The notes: a model not told the origin generated them from the letters alone. Shown: positions 6,323 through 15,055, counted from the first letter of the stretch. The stretch is 45,570 bases of DNA from Oscillospiraceae bacterium (GCA_015066405.1 SVOM01000010.1:1-45570), one strand, 5' to 3'. Numbers and translations: made by a program.

Positions 6323-7456
6323 GTGATATACCTTGATAACGCGGCAACAAGCGGAATAAAGCCGCCCGCTGTAATTAGTGCGGTAGGCACTGCTCTTCGA
6401 AAATATAATGCAAATCCGGGCAGAAGTGGTTACAAAACTGCCATGGATACGGCATATAAAATATATGATATTCGCACAAAAATTAAAGATTTTTTCGGCG
6501 CGGATACCGAAGAAAATGTAGTGTTTACGCCCAGTTGCACCTACGCTTTAAACTGCGTTATCAAGGGTGCAAATATAGGGTACGGGCATATCGTTGTAAG
6601 CGATATAGAGCATAATGCCGTTATGCGCCCCGTTTGGAAATTAACCGAGGAAGGCAAGGCATATTTTACTGCGGCAAAAACCTATCCCGCCGAACCTGAA
6701 AAGACCGTACAAAGCTTTAAAAATGCTATAAAAAACGACACTAAGCTTGTTGTTTGTACCCACGCATCAAATGTTACGGGAGAGATAAACCCTATCGAAA
6801 AAATAGGGGAATTTTGTTATGAAAAGGGCATTGCATTTGCTGTTGATGCGGCGCAAAGTGCAGGGGTTATAAAAATTGATATGAAAAAAATGCACATAGA
6901 TTATTTGTGTATCGCCGCACACAAAGGCCTTTGCGCGCCTATGGGCACGGGCATTTTAATAGCCAGAAAGCCGCTTGCCGATACTATAATTGAGGGCGGC
7001 ACAGGTACATCTTCCCTTGATTTTACACAACCACAAGATATGCCCGAGCGTATGGAAAGCGGTACAGTGAATGTCCCCGGAATTTTAGGTGTTGGAGCAG
7101 GTGTTGAATATATAAAGCAACGGGGAATAGACAACGTATATAATCACGAAATGCGTCTTGCAAAGTATCTCTACAAAAACCTAACTGAAAACAAAAAAAT
7201 AGTTTTATATACTCCGTTTCCCGAAGAATATAAATTTGCACCCGTCATTCCGTTTAATGTTTTGGGTGTGCCAAGTGAGAAAACGGCACAGTATTTGGCT
7301 GATAAAAATATCGCTGTCAGAGGGGGGCTTCATTGTGCGCCCGCCGCGCATAAAAAACTCGGCACGCAAAATACGGGTGCTGTGAGGGTCAGTATCGGCA
7401 GTTTTAATACAAAAAACGACATTGATTATTTGTTAAATATGCTAAAATTTATATAA
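6323..7456 (+). CDS. Cysteine desulfurase family protein (class V aminotransferase fold)
   Basis: The PLP enzyme should split cysteine (or selenocysteine) to alanine plus enzyme-bound sulfur. YLDNAATSG opens the protein. HIVVSDIEHNAVMRPV and AVDAAQSAGV bind the cofactor. The Schiff-base lysine is K201 in AAHKGLCAP. The persulfide cysteine is C338 in RGGLHCAPAAHKKLGT, followed by GAVRVSIGSFNT. The short active-site loop and C-terminus match the SufS-like (EF2568-type) group. The GTG start at 6323 has GGAG 8 nt upstream. No sufCDBU genes are nearby; the only partner is the DUF3343 protein, suggesting a role other than Fe-S assembly. Confidence 0.9.
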   Translation: MIYLDNAATSGIKPPAVISAVGTALRKYNANPGRSGYKTAMDTAYKIYDIRTKIKDFFGADTEENVVFTPSCTYALNCVIKGANIGYGHIVVSDIEHNAVMRPVWKLTEEGKAYFTAAKTYPAEPEKTVQSFKNAIKNDTKLVVCTHASNVTGEINPIEKIGEFCYEKGIAFAVDAAQSAGVIKIDMKKMHIDYLCIAAHKGLCAPMGTGILIARKPLADTIIEGGTGTSSLDFTQPQDMPERMESGTVNVPGILGVGAGVEYIKQRGIDNVYNHEMRLAKYLYKNLTENKKIVLYTPFPEEYKFAPVIPFNVLGVPSEKTAQYLADKNIAVRGGLHCAPAAHKKLGTQNTGAVRVSIGSFNTKNDIDYLLNMLKFI

Positions 7457-7471
7457 ATTTTATATTAGCGG

Positions 7472-7500
7472 TTGATACGGACATTTATTTATGTTATTAT
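7472..7500 (+). promoter_or_regulatory. Promoter of the cdaA-cdaR operon
   Basis: TTGATA (7472-7477) and TATTAT (7495-7500) are 17 nt apart, 39 nt before the cdaA start. Confidence 0.7.
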
Positions 7501-7539
7501 TTAAGTATATTAATACTTTTGTGCAAAGGAATGTGAGAA

Positions 7540-8412
7540 ATGGCGGGCTTTAATGCTTTTTGGAGTCAAATTTTATATGCCGTATCTAATATACGCTTTT
7601 TTGATTTAATAGATATAGCCGTAATAGCTTACATCATTTATCAAACCATAAGATTCTTGCGAGATTCTCGCGCATGGCAGCTTGTAAAAGGGCTTGTTAT
7701 TTTGCTTGCCGTTTATTTGGTTGCAACTTGGTTTGAGCTGGTAACACTCAAATGGTTGCTTGCCATTGTGGGTGAATCTTTGCTTGTAGTTGCAGTAATC
7801 ATATTCCAGCCGGAGCTTCGCCGTGTTCTTGAAAATGTGGGGCGCAGCAATTTGCGTAAAATCGGTAAAAATCAACTTATCGATAGCGAACGCGAAAGCA
7901 TGGAAAAATGCATCGGCGGTATTTGTAAGGCCGTTGGCAATATGCACGAAAATAAAATAGGTGCGCTGATAGTTTTTGAGCGCGAGACACCGCTTGGCGA
8001 AATTATAAACACGGGCACCGAAATCGATGCCGTTATATCGGATGAGATTGTGCAAAATATTTTTTATCCCAAATCGCCGCTACACGATGGCGGTATGGTT
8101 GTGCGAGGAAACAGGATTATGGCGGCAGGTTGTATTTTACCGCTTACCGCGAATGGCGACTTAAATTCGCAACTCGGCACAAGGCATCGCGCCGCAATTG
8201 GAATGAGCGAGGTTTCGGATGCAATAGTTGTTGTTGTTTCAGAGGAAACGGGCATTATTTCGGTAGCACACGATGGTAAGATTGATAGAGAGTTTAATCA
8301 GTTGTCTTTGAGGGAATATCTCAACGAAGCATTGATTACCGAAAAGGAAAAAGAAAAAAGCATTTACAAAGAGTGGTTTGAGAGAGTTTTTAGCCGCAAA
8401 TCTGATAAATAA
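7540..8412 (+). CDS. cdaA: Diadenylate cyclase CdaA
   Basis: It makes the second messenger c-di-AMP from two ATP at the membrane. Three hydrophobic helices fill residues 18-90, then a linker, then the DAC (DisA_N) domain. The catalytic motifs are SPLHDGGMV, with Asp at residue 183, and GTRHRAAIG, with R215-H216-R217, which contacts ATP phosphate. The usual DGA triad reads DGG here, a mild change. AAAGGA precedes the ATG. The YbbR-domain partner follows 20 nt later; the glmM gene often found third is absent. Potassium and cell-wall homeostasis are the known outputs of this pathway in Firmicutes. Confidence 0.95.
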   Translation: MAGFNAFWSQILYAVSNIRFFDLIDIAVIAYIIYQTIRFLRDSRAWQLVKGLVILLAVYLVATWFELVTLKWLLAIVGESLLVVAVIIFQPELRRVLENVGRSNLRKIGKNQLIDSERESMEKCIGGICKAVGNMHENKIGALIVFERETPLGEIINTGTEIDAVISDEIVQNIFYPKSPLHDGGMVVRGNRIMAAGCILPLTANGDLNSQLGTRHRAAIGMSEVSDAIVVVVSEETGIISVAHDGKIDREFNQLSLREYLNEALITEKEKEKSIYKEWFERVFSRKSDK

Positions 8413-8432
8413 CAGTTTATTTGGAGTATATT

Positions 8433-9704
8433 ATGGGAAAAAATAAAATTACATTAAAAGACCTTACAAGCAATAAAAAAGCTGTTGCGATTTTTTCCGT
8501 TTTAGTGGCTTTTGTTATTTGGTTGTCGGTTGTTATAAATCAAACACCGACCATCGAAAAAACCATATCATTGCCGATAAATATCAACACTCAAGGTACG
8601 GCTTTGGGAGAAAGCGGCTTGCAGGAAATAAGCGGAGCTATGGAGCGCAATGTTAATGTGCGCGTACAAGGTCCTGCGTATATCGTGAGCAACCTTACTG
8701 CCGATGATATCGATGTTACCCCTTCCTTGCAGTCGGTAACAGCACCCGGACAGTATTCGGTATCGCTCACGGCATCTAAAAAGACTTTGAATGGCGACTA
8801 TGCTATTTTAAGCGTATCTCCATCGGAAATCTCAACAAAGTTTGACTATGTAACCGAGAATTCCTACACGGTGGAAATTGAAGCGAATAATATTAAACTC
8901 GATGCTTCACTTGCTGCCGCAGGACTTATTGATAGGGGACTTAAGTTCAACAACCCCGGAGATAATAATATAAAAATATCGGGTCCCAAAACCGAAACCG
9001 ACAAGATCAAGCGTGTTATAGCGCGTGTTGAAAAAAAGGAAACCATCAAAAAGACAACAAGCTATGAAGCCGAAATTGTGCTACTTGACGCGGCGGGTAA
9101 CACCCTTAACAATAACCTTTACACACTTGGCGTATCCGAGGTTAAGGTTTCAAAGGTTGTGTATAAAAAGAAAACTGTTCCCGTGAATGCAACATTTTCG
9201 GGTGCTCCTGCTGGTTTTGCAAATACAGTAAAGTGGACACTGTCCGATTCCAAAATAGAAATTATGGGCGAGCCCGAAACCATAGACAGTATTGAAAAAA
9301 TTGAACTGCCACCCATTGATTTAAACAAAATATCAAAGCAAAACACAAGCGTTGTTATGCCGCTTGAATTTACGGGCGGGGTTGAAAGTGTTGACAACAC
9401 AACCTCTGTTACGGTTACCTTTGATTTATCAAAGTATACCGAAAAGACATTTACTATTACAGAGTTAATAGTGGTAAACAACGAAAACAACTCAAAGGTT
9501 ACACTCACAAGTGCCGTTAAAAATGTTAAAATTTGCGGTCCGAGTTCGGTTATAAGCAAGCTTTCGGCTTCGGACTTATGCGCAAAAATAGATGTTTCGG
9601 GCAAAACGGCAGGCGAGTATATAATGCCTATAACCGTTGTGTCCCGTTCGGGTAAAATATTGTGGCAGATAGGTAGTTACGAAGCTTCTGTCAGCATTAA
9701 ATAG
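8433..9704 (+). CDS. cdaR: YbbR-domain protein, CdaA regulator (CdaR)
   Basis: The 423-residue protein has a short cytoplasmic start, one membrane helix (about 16-37) and an extracytoplasmic part made of repeated YbbR domains. The repeats show as recurrent patterns such as VRVQGPAYIVSNL, IKISGPKTETDKI, IEIMGEPETIDSI and VKICGPSSVISKL. In Firmicutes CdaR binds CdaA and adjusts c-di-AMP synthesis. GGAG at 8422-8425 precedes the ATG at 8433; a TTG start at 8421 would place the ribosome site inside the gene and is rejected. A terminator follows, so the operon is just cdaA-cdaR. Confidence 0.9.
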   Translation: MGKNKITLKDLTSNKKAVAIFSVLVAFVIWLSVVINQTPTIEKTISLPININTQGTALGESGLQEISGAMERNVNVRVQGPAYIVSNLTADDIDVTPSLQSVTAPGQYSVSLTASKKTLNGDYAILSVSPSEISTKFDYVTENSYTVEIEANNIKLDASLAAAGLIDRGLKFNNPGDNNIKISGPKTETDKIKRVIARVEKKETIKKTTSYEAEIVLLDAAGNTLNNNLYTLGVSEVKVSKVVYKKKTVPVNATFSGAPAGFANTVKWTLSDSKIEIMGEPETIDSIEKIELPPIDLNKISKQNTSVVMPLEFTGGVESVDNTTSVTVTFDLSKYTEKTFTITELIVVNNENNSKVTLTSAVKNVKICGPSSVISKLSASDLCAKIDVSGKTAGEYIMPITVVSRSGKILWQIGSYEASVSIK

Positions 9705-9713
9705 TCTTGAGTG

Positions 9714-9744
9714 AAGGGTTTCGGAGCAAAACCGAGGCCCTTTT
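9714..9744 (+). terminator. Terminator after cdaR
   Basis: An 11-bp stem (AAGGGTTTCGG with CCGAGGCCCTT, two G-T pairs) and a 7-nt loop are followed by TT and then AAG. It lies 10 nt past the cdaR stop. Confidence 0.75.
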
Positions 9745-9791
9745 AAGTTACCAAAACCAAATTTTCGCATATACTGGCGTGAGGTGGTTTT

Positions 9792-10115
9792 ATGGTAGAG
9801 GCTTTTTTGTTAACAATTACAGTGCTTTTGGCAATAGTGGGGCTTAGTGAATTGGTACATAGCCTATGTTATTTTGTTTTAAAGCCAAAAACAAAGCCGC
9901 GCACAGTTTTGGTTGCCTATCTTACCGAGGCCGAGGCGGAGCATCAGTTATTGTCATTGATAGAAGAAATGCGTTGGCACGGGGATAAGTATGCCGAAAG
10001 GCTTATCGCGGTAACAAATGAATTAAGTGATGAAAAAAAGAATTTATGTCGGAGTCGCTTTTTTGGCAAGGGCATATTTTTTACCGATGATTTTGGAAAA
10101 ACTAACGATTTTTAG
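9792..10115 (+). CDS. Small single-pass membrane protein, unknown function
   Basis: The 107-residue protein has one N-terminal membrane helix (about residues 3-28). A soluble part then begins TVLVAYLTEAEAEHQLLSLI, and the tail contains GKGIFFTDDFG. GAGGTGG lies 5 nt before the ATG at 9792, and recD2 begins 9 nt after its stop, so it probably leads the recD2-comF operon. A weak promoter (TTACCA, 16 nt, TATACT ending at 9775) lies upstream. I do not recognise the family. The aromatic/DD motif in the tail and the operon position support a real gene. Confidence 0.65.
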   Translation: MVEAFLLTITVLLAIVGLSELVHSLCYFVLKPKTKPRTVLVAYLTEAEAEHQLLSLIEEMRWHGDKYAERLIAVTNELSDEKKNLCRSRFFGKGIFFTDDFGKTNDF

Positions 10116-10124
10116 GAGAGCAAA

Positions 10125-12341
10125 ATGCAAGGTGGAGCTGACGCACAGGAAAAATTGTGCGGTACAATAGTTAAAATTACATATAGAAACGAACACAACG
10201 GCTACACCGTGCTGATTTTGGAAGTGGATGGCGAAAGGGTTACCGTTGTTGGCACAATGCCCTTTGTGAGTGAAGGCGATACCATTGAATGCTCGGGTAG
10301 GATGACCTATCACGCAAGCTATGGCGAGCAGTTGCGCGCCGAAACGGTAGAGCGCATTATAAAAAATGACCGTGCTTCATTGCTCCGTTATTTATCAAGC
10401 GGCAGTATCAAGGGTGTAGGCCCTGCAACTGCGCGGCTAATTGTAGAAAAATTTGGTGAGGACACACTCGATATAATTGAGCATTACCCTGAGCGTTTGG
10501 TGGAAATACGGGGCATATCTTATGCAAAAGCAATGAATATTAATTCCGAGTATCAAAAGCAGTTCGGGCTTAAAGATATTATGATGCTTTTATCTCCATT
10601 TGGTGTAACGCCTGATGAAGCACTGAAAATTTTCAAAAAATACGGTAGTAGTGCCGACCGCTTAATACACGATAATCCCTATATTTTGTGTGAAGAGGGT
10701 ATTGATTTTTCATTTGACCGCGCTGAAGAGGTTGCGGAAAGCTTTGGCGTTGATAGTGAAAATGCATCGCGACTAAAAGCGGGCATTTTATACATACTTA
10801 AAAAGAATCTTGGCAACGGGCATACCTGCTTGCCAACCGAAAAACTGACAAGCGTTGCGACAGAGCTTTTGGGGGTGGGTAGCGAAAATATCGCTATCGC
10901 CATTGAAGGTATGCTAAAAAGCTTTGTGCTCTTTGAAGAGGAAATAGAGGGTAAAAATTTCGTGTTTTTACCCGAGTATTATAAAGCCGAAAAGTATATT
11001 GCGGCGCGCCTTTGTGCCGTTAAAAGTCAAATACCGTCAACCCTGCCTGTTGACGAGCTCGAAATTGACCGAATCGAAAATATTCTTAAAATCAATTTTG
11101 GCGATTTGCAAAGAGCGGCGATACACGCCGCAGTTGATAATGGCTTACTGATTTTAACAGGTGGCCCGGGGACAGGCAAAACCACAACCCTTAATGCAAT
11201 TATAAAAATATTGGAGCACCGCGACCTTAATATAATTCTTGCCGCTCCAACCGGCCGCGCGGCAAAGCGTATAACCGAGCTTACAGGTTATGAAGCCAAA
11301 ACCATCCACCGCTTGCTCGAAACCGAGTGGGCAGATAACGGCAAGCATATCTTTGCTAAAAATGAACGCAACCCGCTTGAATGTGATGCCATAATAATAG
11401 ATGAAATGTCAATGGTGGATGCCTTGTTGTTTGAAAGCTTGCTTAGAGCGCTTCGCCCGGGTTGCCGTATAGTTATGGTGGGGGATGCCGACCAGCTGCC
11501 AAGTGTGGGTGCGGGCAATGTATTAAATGATTTGCTGTGTTCGGGTGCTATAGATTCGGTAAAGCTAAAAACCGTGTTCCGTCAGGCGGAAAAAAGCCGC
11601 ATCGTTGTTAGCGCACACGCTATAATTGACGGTAAGGACATAGATTTAAGCATAGATAATTCGTCAGATTTCTTTATGGTAAAAAGGCACTCGGTTACAG
11701 AGTGCGTTAACACTGTTCTTGAACTTGTAACCGAGCGCTTACCCAACGCATACGGCTTCTCTAAAACCGAGCAAATACAGGTGCTTTGCCCATCAAGAAA
11801 AATGGATGGCGGCAGTATAAATCTAAATAATTGCTTGCAGTCGCTAATAAATCCGCCGAGTAAAAACCGCCGTGAGTTAAATTATATGGGTGTCTATATT
11901 CGCGAGGGCGATAAGGTAATGCAGGTTAAAAATAATTACGATATTACGTGGACAAAGCCCGATGGCGAGATGGGCAGCGGCGTATTTAACGGTGATATCG
12001 GAATAGTTGAAGTGGTGGACAAGCGTAGCGGTTTGCTAAAAGTAAAATTTGATGATAGAACGGCTGAGTATTTGTCAGATGATTTAGGCCAACTGGAACT
12101 CGCGTATGCTGTAACGGTGCATAAAAGTCAAGGCAGCGAGTTTGACTGTGTGGTGCTTCCGCTTTTTGATGTACCCTCTCTTCTTCGTTACCGTAATCTT
12201 TTGTATACGGCAGTAACCAGAGCCAAAAAAATGCTGGTTGTTGTCGGCCGCGAGGAAATATTCAGGCAAATGGCGGCCAATGACCGCAAAACACTGCGCT
12301 ATACAGGGCTAATACATTTTTTAAAGGCGGTGGAAATCTAA
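10125..12341 (+). CDS. recD2: ATP-dependent RecD2-type DNA helicase
   Basis: This 738-residue SF1B helicase moves 5'-3' on single-stranded DNA. In bacteria without RecBC partners it acts in DNA repair and replication-fork upkeep. The N-terminal OB-like region contains VTVVGTMPFV. Helix-hairpin-helix-like segments follow (SIKGVGPATARLIVEKFG, LVEIRGISYAKA). The Walker A motif is TGGPGTGKTTT at about residues 345-355, the Walker B is AIIIDEMSMVD, and then VGDADQLPSVGAGNVL. The C-terminal motif VTVHKSQGSEFD and YTAVTRAKKML complete the RecA folds. Its stop directly abuts the comF ATG. Confidence 0.95.
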   Translation: MQGGADAQEKLCGTIVKITYRNEHNGYTVLILEVDGERVTVVGTMPFVSEGDTIECSGRMTYHASYGEQLRAETVERIIKNDRASLLRYLSSGSIKGVGPATARLIVEKFGEDTLDIIEHYPERLVEIRGISYAKAMNINSEYQKQFGLKDIMMLLSPFGVTPDEALKIFKKYGSSADRLIHDNPYILCEEGIDFSFDRAEEVAESFGVDSENASRLKAGILYILKKNLGNGHTCLPTEKLTSVATELLGVGSENIAIAIEGMLKSFVLFEEEIEGKNFVFLPEYYKAEKYIAARLCAVKSQIPSTLPVDELEIDRIENILKINFGDLQRAAIHAAVDNGLLILTGGPGTGKTTTLNAIIKILEHRDLNIILAAPTGRAAKRITELTGYEAKTIHRLLETEWADNGKHIFAKNERNPLECDAIIIDEMSMVDALLFESLLRALRPGCRIVMVGDADQLPSVGAGNVLNDLLCSGAIDSVKLKTVFRQAEKSRIVVSAHAIIDGKDIDLSIDNSSDFFMVKRHSVTECVNTVLELVTERLPNAYGFSKTEQIQVLCPSRKMDGGSINLNNCLQSLINPPSKNRRELNYMGVYIREGDKVMQVKNNYDITWTKPDGEMGSGVFNGDIGIVEVVDKRSGLLKVKFDDRTAEYLSDDLGQLELAYAVTVHKSQGSEFDCVVLPLFDVPSLLRYRNLLYTAVTRAKKMLVVVGREEIFRQMAANDRKTLRYTGLIHFLKAVEI

Positions 12342-13037
12342 ATGGCGTTTTTAAATTATTTATTGTGGCTGTTTTTTCCAAAACGCTGTGCCGTGTGCGG
12401 TAAGATTATTGCAAGAAAAGAAGATTTATGTGATACCTGCCAGCAAAACATCGAGCGTATCGAAAAATCTTGTGCTGTGTGTGGCGGTACCGATAAAAAC
12501 TGCGAGTGTAGGCGTTTTGTGTATCGCTTTGTGGGTTGTGTTGCGCCATTTTATAAGGGTGAAAACTCAATGAAAATGATTTATAACTTTAAGCTGCACG
12601 GCAGGCTTGATTCAGCACCATTTTTAGCGGAAAATATCTACGCAAAGATAGAAAAGTATTATAGCGACCAAAAATTTGATATCATTACTGCAGTGCCGAT
12701 GTCGATATTCAAGCGCATAGGCAAAGGGTATAATCATAGCGAGGTAATTGCAAAGGCACTCGCACGCAAAATGGGTGCTCAATATAAAGACCTTTTAATC
12801 AAAAAACCTTTCAGAAAATCTCAACATACGCTTTCGCGCGATGCAAGATTTGAAAATGTTAAAGGTATGTTTCGCCCCATATCAAAGCTTAATTATAAAA
12901 AGGTACTGCTTATTGATGATGTTAAGTCTACAGGTGCCACACTTAATGAATGTACCAAAGAGTTGCTTTTTGCCGGCTGTGAAGAGGTATACTCTGCAGT
13001 GGCGGTAGCAAATGTTCTCGGTATTGAAAAAAAGTAA
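12342..13037 (+). CDS. comF: ComF family protein (zinc-ribbon phosphoribosyltransferase)
   Basis: The 231-residue protein has an N-terminal zinc-binding region with paired cysteines (KRCAVCGK, CDTCQ, CAVCGG, CECRR). A phosphoribosyltransferase-like domain follows, with the PRPP motif VLLIDDVKSTGATL near residues 187-200. ComF is needed for natural DNA uptake in several bacteria, probably as a DNA-processing accessory. With dprA in the same window, it hints at transformation ability. The GKGYNHSEVIAKALA and RKSQHTLSRDAR segments are typical of the family. Translation starts right at the recD2 stop. Confidence 0.9.
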   Translation: MAFLNYLLWLFFPKRCAVCGKIIARKEDLCDTCQQNIERIEKSCAVCGGTDKNCECRRFVYRFVGCVAPFYKGENSMKMIYNFKLHGRLDSAPFLAENIYAKIEKYYSDQKFDIITAVPMSIFKRIGKGYNHSEVIAKALARKMGAQYKDLLIKKPFRKSQHTLSRDARFENVKGMFRPISKLNYKKVLLIDDVKSTGATLNECTKELLFAGCEEVYSAVAVANVLGIEKK

Positions 13038-13068
13038 AATATAAAATATAATGTATTTGGTGATATAA

Positions 13069-14097
13069 ATGAAAACAACCGATATAGGTATAGATATTGG
13101 CTCTTCAAAAACCGTAATTTTTTCGGATTCAAAAATTGTGCTCGAAAAACCGAGTGTCGTAACGGTTGATGCCGATACAATGGAGCCGATTTATTTTGGA
13201 GAAAAAGCAAAACAAACTATGGGTAGAACGCCCGATAGTTTACTTTGTGTGCGCCCAATTCAAAACGGTATAATTGCCGATTATGATTTAACGGGAGCAA
13301 TGCTAACTAATTATATGCATTCTTGCTTCGGCAAACGTATTGTGCGTCCACGCGTTATGGCGTCTTTGCCTACGGGCGTTACCGAGCTTCAGCACCATTC
13401 AATTGAGCAGGTGGTTAACGAAAGCGGCGGCAGAAACGTAACGGTAGTCGAAAACCCAATTGCTGTTGCTATCGGCTTTGGTATTGATTTTACAAAGCCA
13501 AAGGGTAATTTGATTGTTGATATGGGCGCGGGCTCAACCGATATTGCAACCTTGTCTTTGGGCGGCATCGCACAGTGCGATTCTTCTAAAACGGCGGGCT
13601 ATACCTTTGATGAGTTAATTGAGAAATATGTAAGAAAAGAATATAATATCGAAATAGGTCCGTTAACCGCCGAGCATATAAAAAAGCAGTTGAGCACGGT
13701 AATTAAAAGACCTATCGAGGTTGCCATAGTTGCAAAGGGTAGAAATTTGCTCACAGGTATGCCGCAGTCGTTCGAAATAACATCTACCGAGATTTACGAT
13801 GTAATAATTGATACGGCGCTTTCAATTTGTAATTCGGTTCGACGGGTGCTCGAAAAAACCGACCCCGACCTTGTGGCCGATATTATGAGTGATGGTATGT
13901 ACTTAACGGGCGGCTCATCCCTTATAAACGGAATGCCCGAGCTGTTTGAAGAGTATTTCGGCACCAAGGTGCATGTTTCAAGCGACCCCACACACTCGGT
14001 TGTGCGCGGTATGGCAGTAGCGCTCAAACATCCCGAACTGCTTGGAAATGTAGATTTTCAGTATCGCTCAATCAAAGAATTGGCGGTAGAAACCTAA
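13069..14097 (+). CDS. MreB/Mbl family actin-like cell-shape protein
   Basis: The 342-residue actin-fold ATPase forms membrane-bound filaments that steer cell-wall synthesis. Phosphate 1 is IGIDIGSSKTVI (residues 6-17), phosphate 2 is LIVDMGAGSTDIA (about 147-160), and the adenosine site is MYLTGGSSLINGMPEL (about 281-296). VMASLPTGVTELQHHSIEQV and ENPIAVAIGFG also match MreB. A GGTGAT ribosome site lies 6 nt before the ATG. It follows comF by 31 nt and is not next to mreC or mreD, so it may be an Mbl- or MreBH-like paralogue; that cannot be settled here. Confidence 0.9.
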   Translation: MKTTDIGIDIGSSKTVIFSDSKIVLEKPSVVTVDADTMEPIYFGEKAKQTMGRTPDSLLCVRPIQNGIIADYDLTGAMLTNYMHSCFGKRIVRPRVMASLPTGVTELQHHSIEQVVNESGGRNVTVVENPIAVAIGFGIDFTKPKGNLIVDMGAGSTDIATLSLGGIAQCDSSKTAGYTFDELIEKYVRKEYNIEIGPLTAEHIKKQLSTVIKRPIEVAIVAKGRNLLTGMPQSFEITSTEIYDVIIDTALSICNSVRRVLEKTDPDLVADIMSDGMYLTGGSSLINGMPELFEEYFGTKVHVSSDPTHSVVRGMAVALKHPELLGNVDFQYRSIKELAVET

Positions 14098-14115
14098 AAA
14101 ACAAATAAAAAACTA

Positions 14116-14144
14116 TTGACAAACCGTTTGTTTAGTGATAGAAT
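14116..14144 (+). promoter_or_regulatory. Promoter of infC-rpmI-rplT
   Basis: TTGACA (14116-14121) and TAGAAT (14139-14144) are separated by exactly 17 nt. The start of infC is about 165 nt downstream, leaving a long leader. Confidence 0.85.
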
Positions 14145-14151
14145 ACATAGG

Positions 14152-14281
14152 CAATAAAGTAGAGCAGTAATGTCGTTCTCACCCCAAAGTTTCGTCTTAA
14201 AGGGTTAATAATTTTCTTTTGAGCCTTCTGGTTTATTGGGTTAATTATGCACGGATGACATTATGTCGTTCGTGCTTTTTT
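14152..14281 (+). ncRNA. infC/L20 leader RNA with attenuator
   Basis: The leader ends in a rho-independent terminator: a 12-bp stem (14249-14260 with 14264-14275, GCACGGATGACA with TGTCGTTCGTGC) then six T. Upstream, TAATGTCGTTC (14168-14178) copies the 3' arm. It can pair instead with GGATGACATTA (14253-14263), 11 pairs with two G-U, which would stop the terminator forming. This fits the L20-controlled leader known from low-GC Gram-positives, in which excess L20 favours termination. The pairing is visible; L20 as the ligand is inferred from the family. Confidence 0.75.
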
Positions 14282-14313
14282 GATGTTATTATACTTGTCG
14301 GAGGTGCTTTAAT

Positions 14314-14832
14314 ATCAGCAGTAAAGAAGTATTGATCAATGAATCAATAAGAGCAAAAGAGGTACGAGTAATCGATACCGACGGTTCACAGTTAGGTGTT
14401 TTGCCGCTTAAGGATGCGTTATCAGCCGCCGCGGCTAAAGATCTTGATTTGGTTAACATTGCCCCCAATGCCGTACCGCCCGTTTGTAAGATAATGGATT
14501 TCGGTAAATACCGCTTCGAACAGGCAAAACGTGAAAAAGAGGCAAAGAAAAATCAAAAAACAGTGGACGTTAAAGAGGTTCGCCTCGGGCTCAGTATCGA
14601 CACACACGATTTTGAAACAAAGGGCAAAAACGCCATCAAGTTTTTAAAGTCGGGCGATAAGGTTAAGGTTTCTATACGTTTCCGTGGCCGTGAGTTCGGT
14701 CATCCCGAAATTGGTTTAGAGATTATGGCTCGTTTCGCAGAATTCTGTTCGGAATATGCAAGTGTCGAAAAACCTGCTAAAATGGAAGGACGTAATATGC
14801 TTATGTTCTTAGCGCCGAAAACGTCAAAGTAA
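14314..14832 (+). CDS. infC: Translation initiation factor IF-3 (AUC start codon)
   Basis: IF-3 binds the 30S subunit and proofreads start codons. The 172-residue protein has both halves: the N-domain [20 protein letters not shown] with [20 protein letters not shown], then the linker, then the C-domain with [13 protein letters not shown] and [19 protein letters not shown] at 14300-14304 lies 9 nt before an in-frame ATC at 14314. The first TTG (14332) is 27 nt from it and would remove the conserved start (SSKEVLINE). Rare starts such as AUU or AUC are the hallmark of infC self-control. It leads the operon with rpmI and rplT. Confidence 0.95.
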   Translation: MSSKEVLINESIRAKEVRVIDTDGSQLGVLPLKDALSAAAAKDLDLVNIAPNAVPPVCKIMDFGKYRFEQAKREKEAKKNQKTVDVKEVRLGLSIDTHDFETKGKNAIKFLKSGDKVKVSIRFRGREFGHPEIGLEIMARFAEFCSEYASVEKPAKMEGRNMLMFLAPKTSK

Positions 14833-14857
14833 GTTAATAATTAAGGAGGGTTTTCAA

Positions 14858-15055
14858 ATGCCTAAAATTAAGACACACAGTGGTGCAAAAAAGCGTTTTA
14901 AATTCACAAAAACCGGTCTTGTAAAACGCGGCCACGCTTACAAATCACACATTTTAAACAAGAAAACAACAAAGCGTAAGAGAAACTTGCGTAAGGTAGT
15001 CGTTGCCGATGTAACAAACGTTGCAAAGGTAAAGAAAATGATGCCTTATAATTAA
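14858..15055 (+). CDS. rpmI: 50S ribosomal protein L35 (bL35)
   Basis: The 65-residue, strongly basic protein begins [17 protein letters not shown] and contains [15 protein letters not shown], both typical of bL35 of the large ribosomal subunit. Length matches the family (64-66). AAGGAGG lies 9 nt before the ATG. It is the second gene of the infC operon, 25 nt from infC and 20 nt from rplT. Confidence 0.98.
   Translation: MPKIKTHSGAKKRFKFTKTGLVKRGHAYKSHILNKKTTKRKRNLRKVVVADVTNVAKVKKMMPYN

Noticed and set aside
7444-7461. 18-bp A/T-only palindrome after the cysteine desulfurase gene
   Set aside because: A/T-only hairpin is too weak for a terminator and palindromes of this kind are expected in AT-rich gaps.
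14332-14832. TTG at 14332 as infC start
   Set aside because: It is 27 nt from the ribosome site and loses the conserved IF-3 N-terminus; ATC at 14314 fits both.
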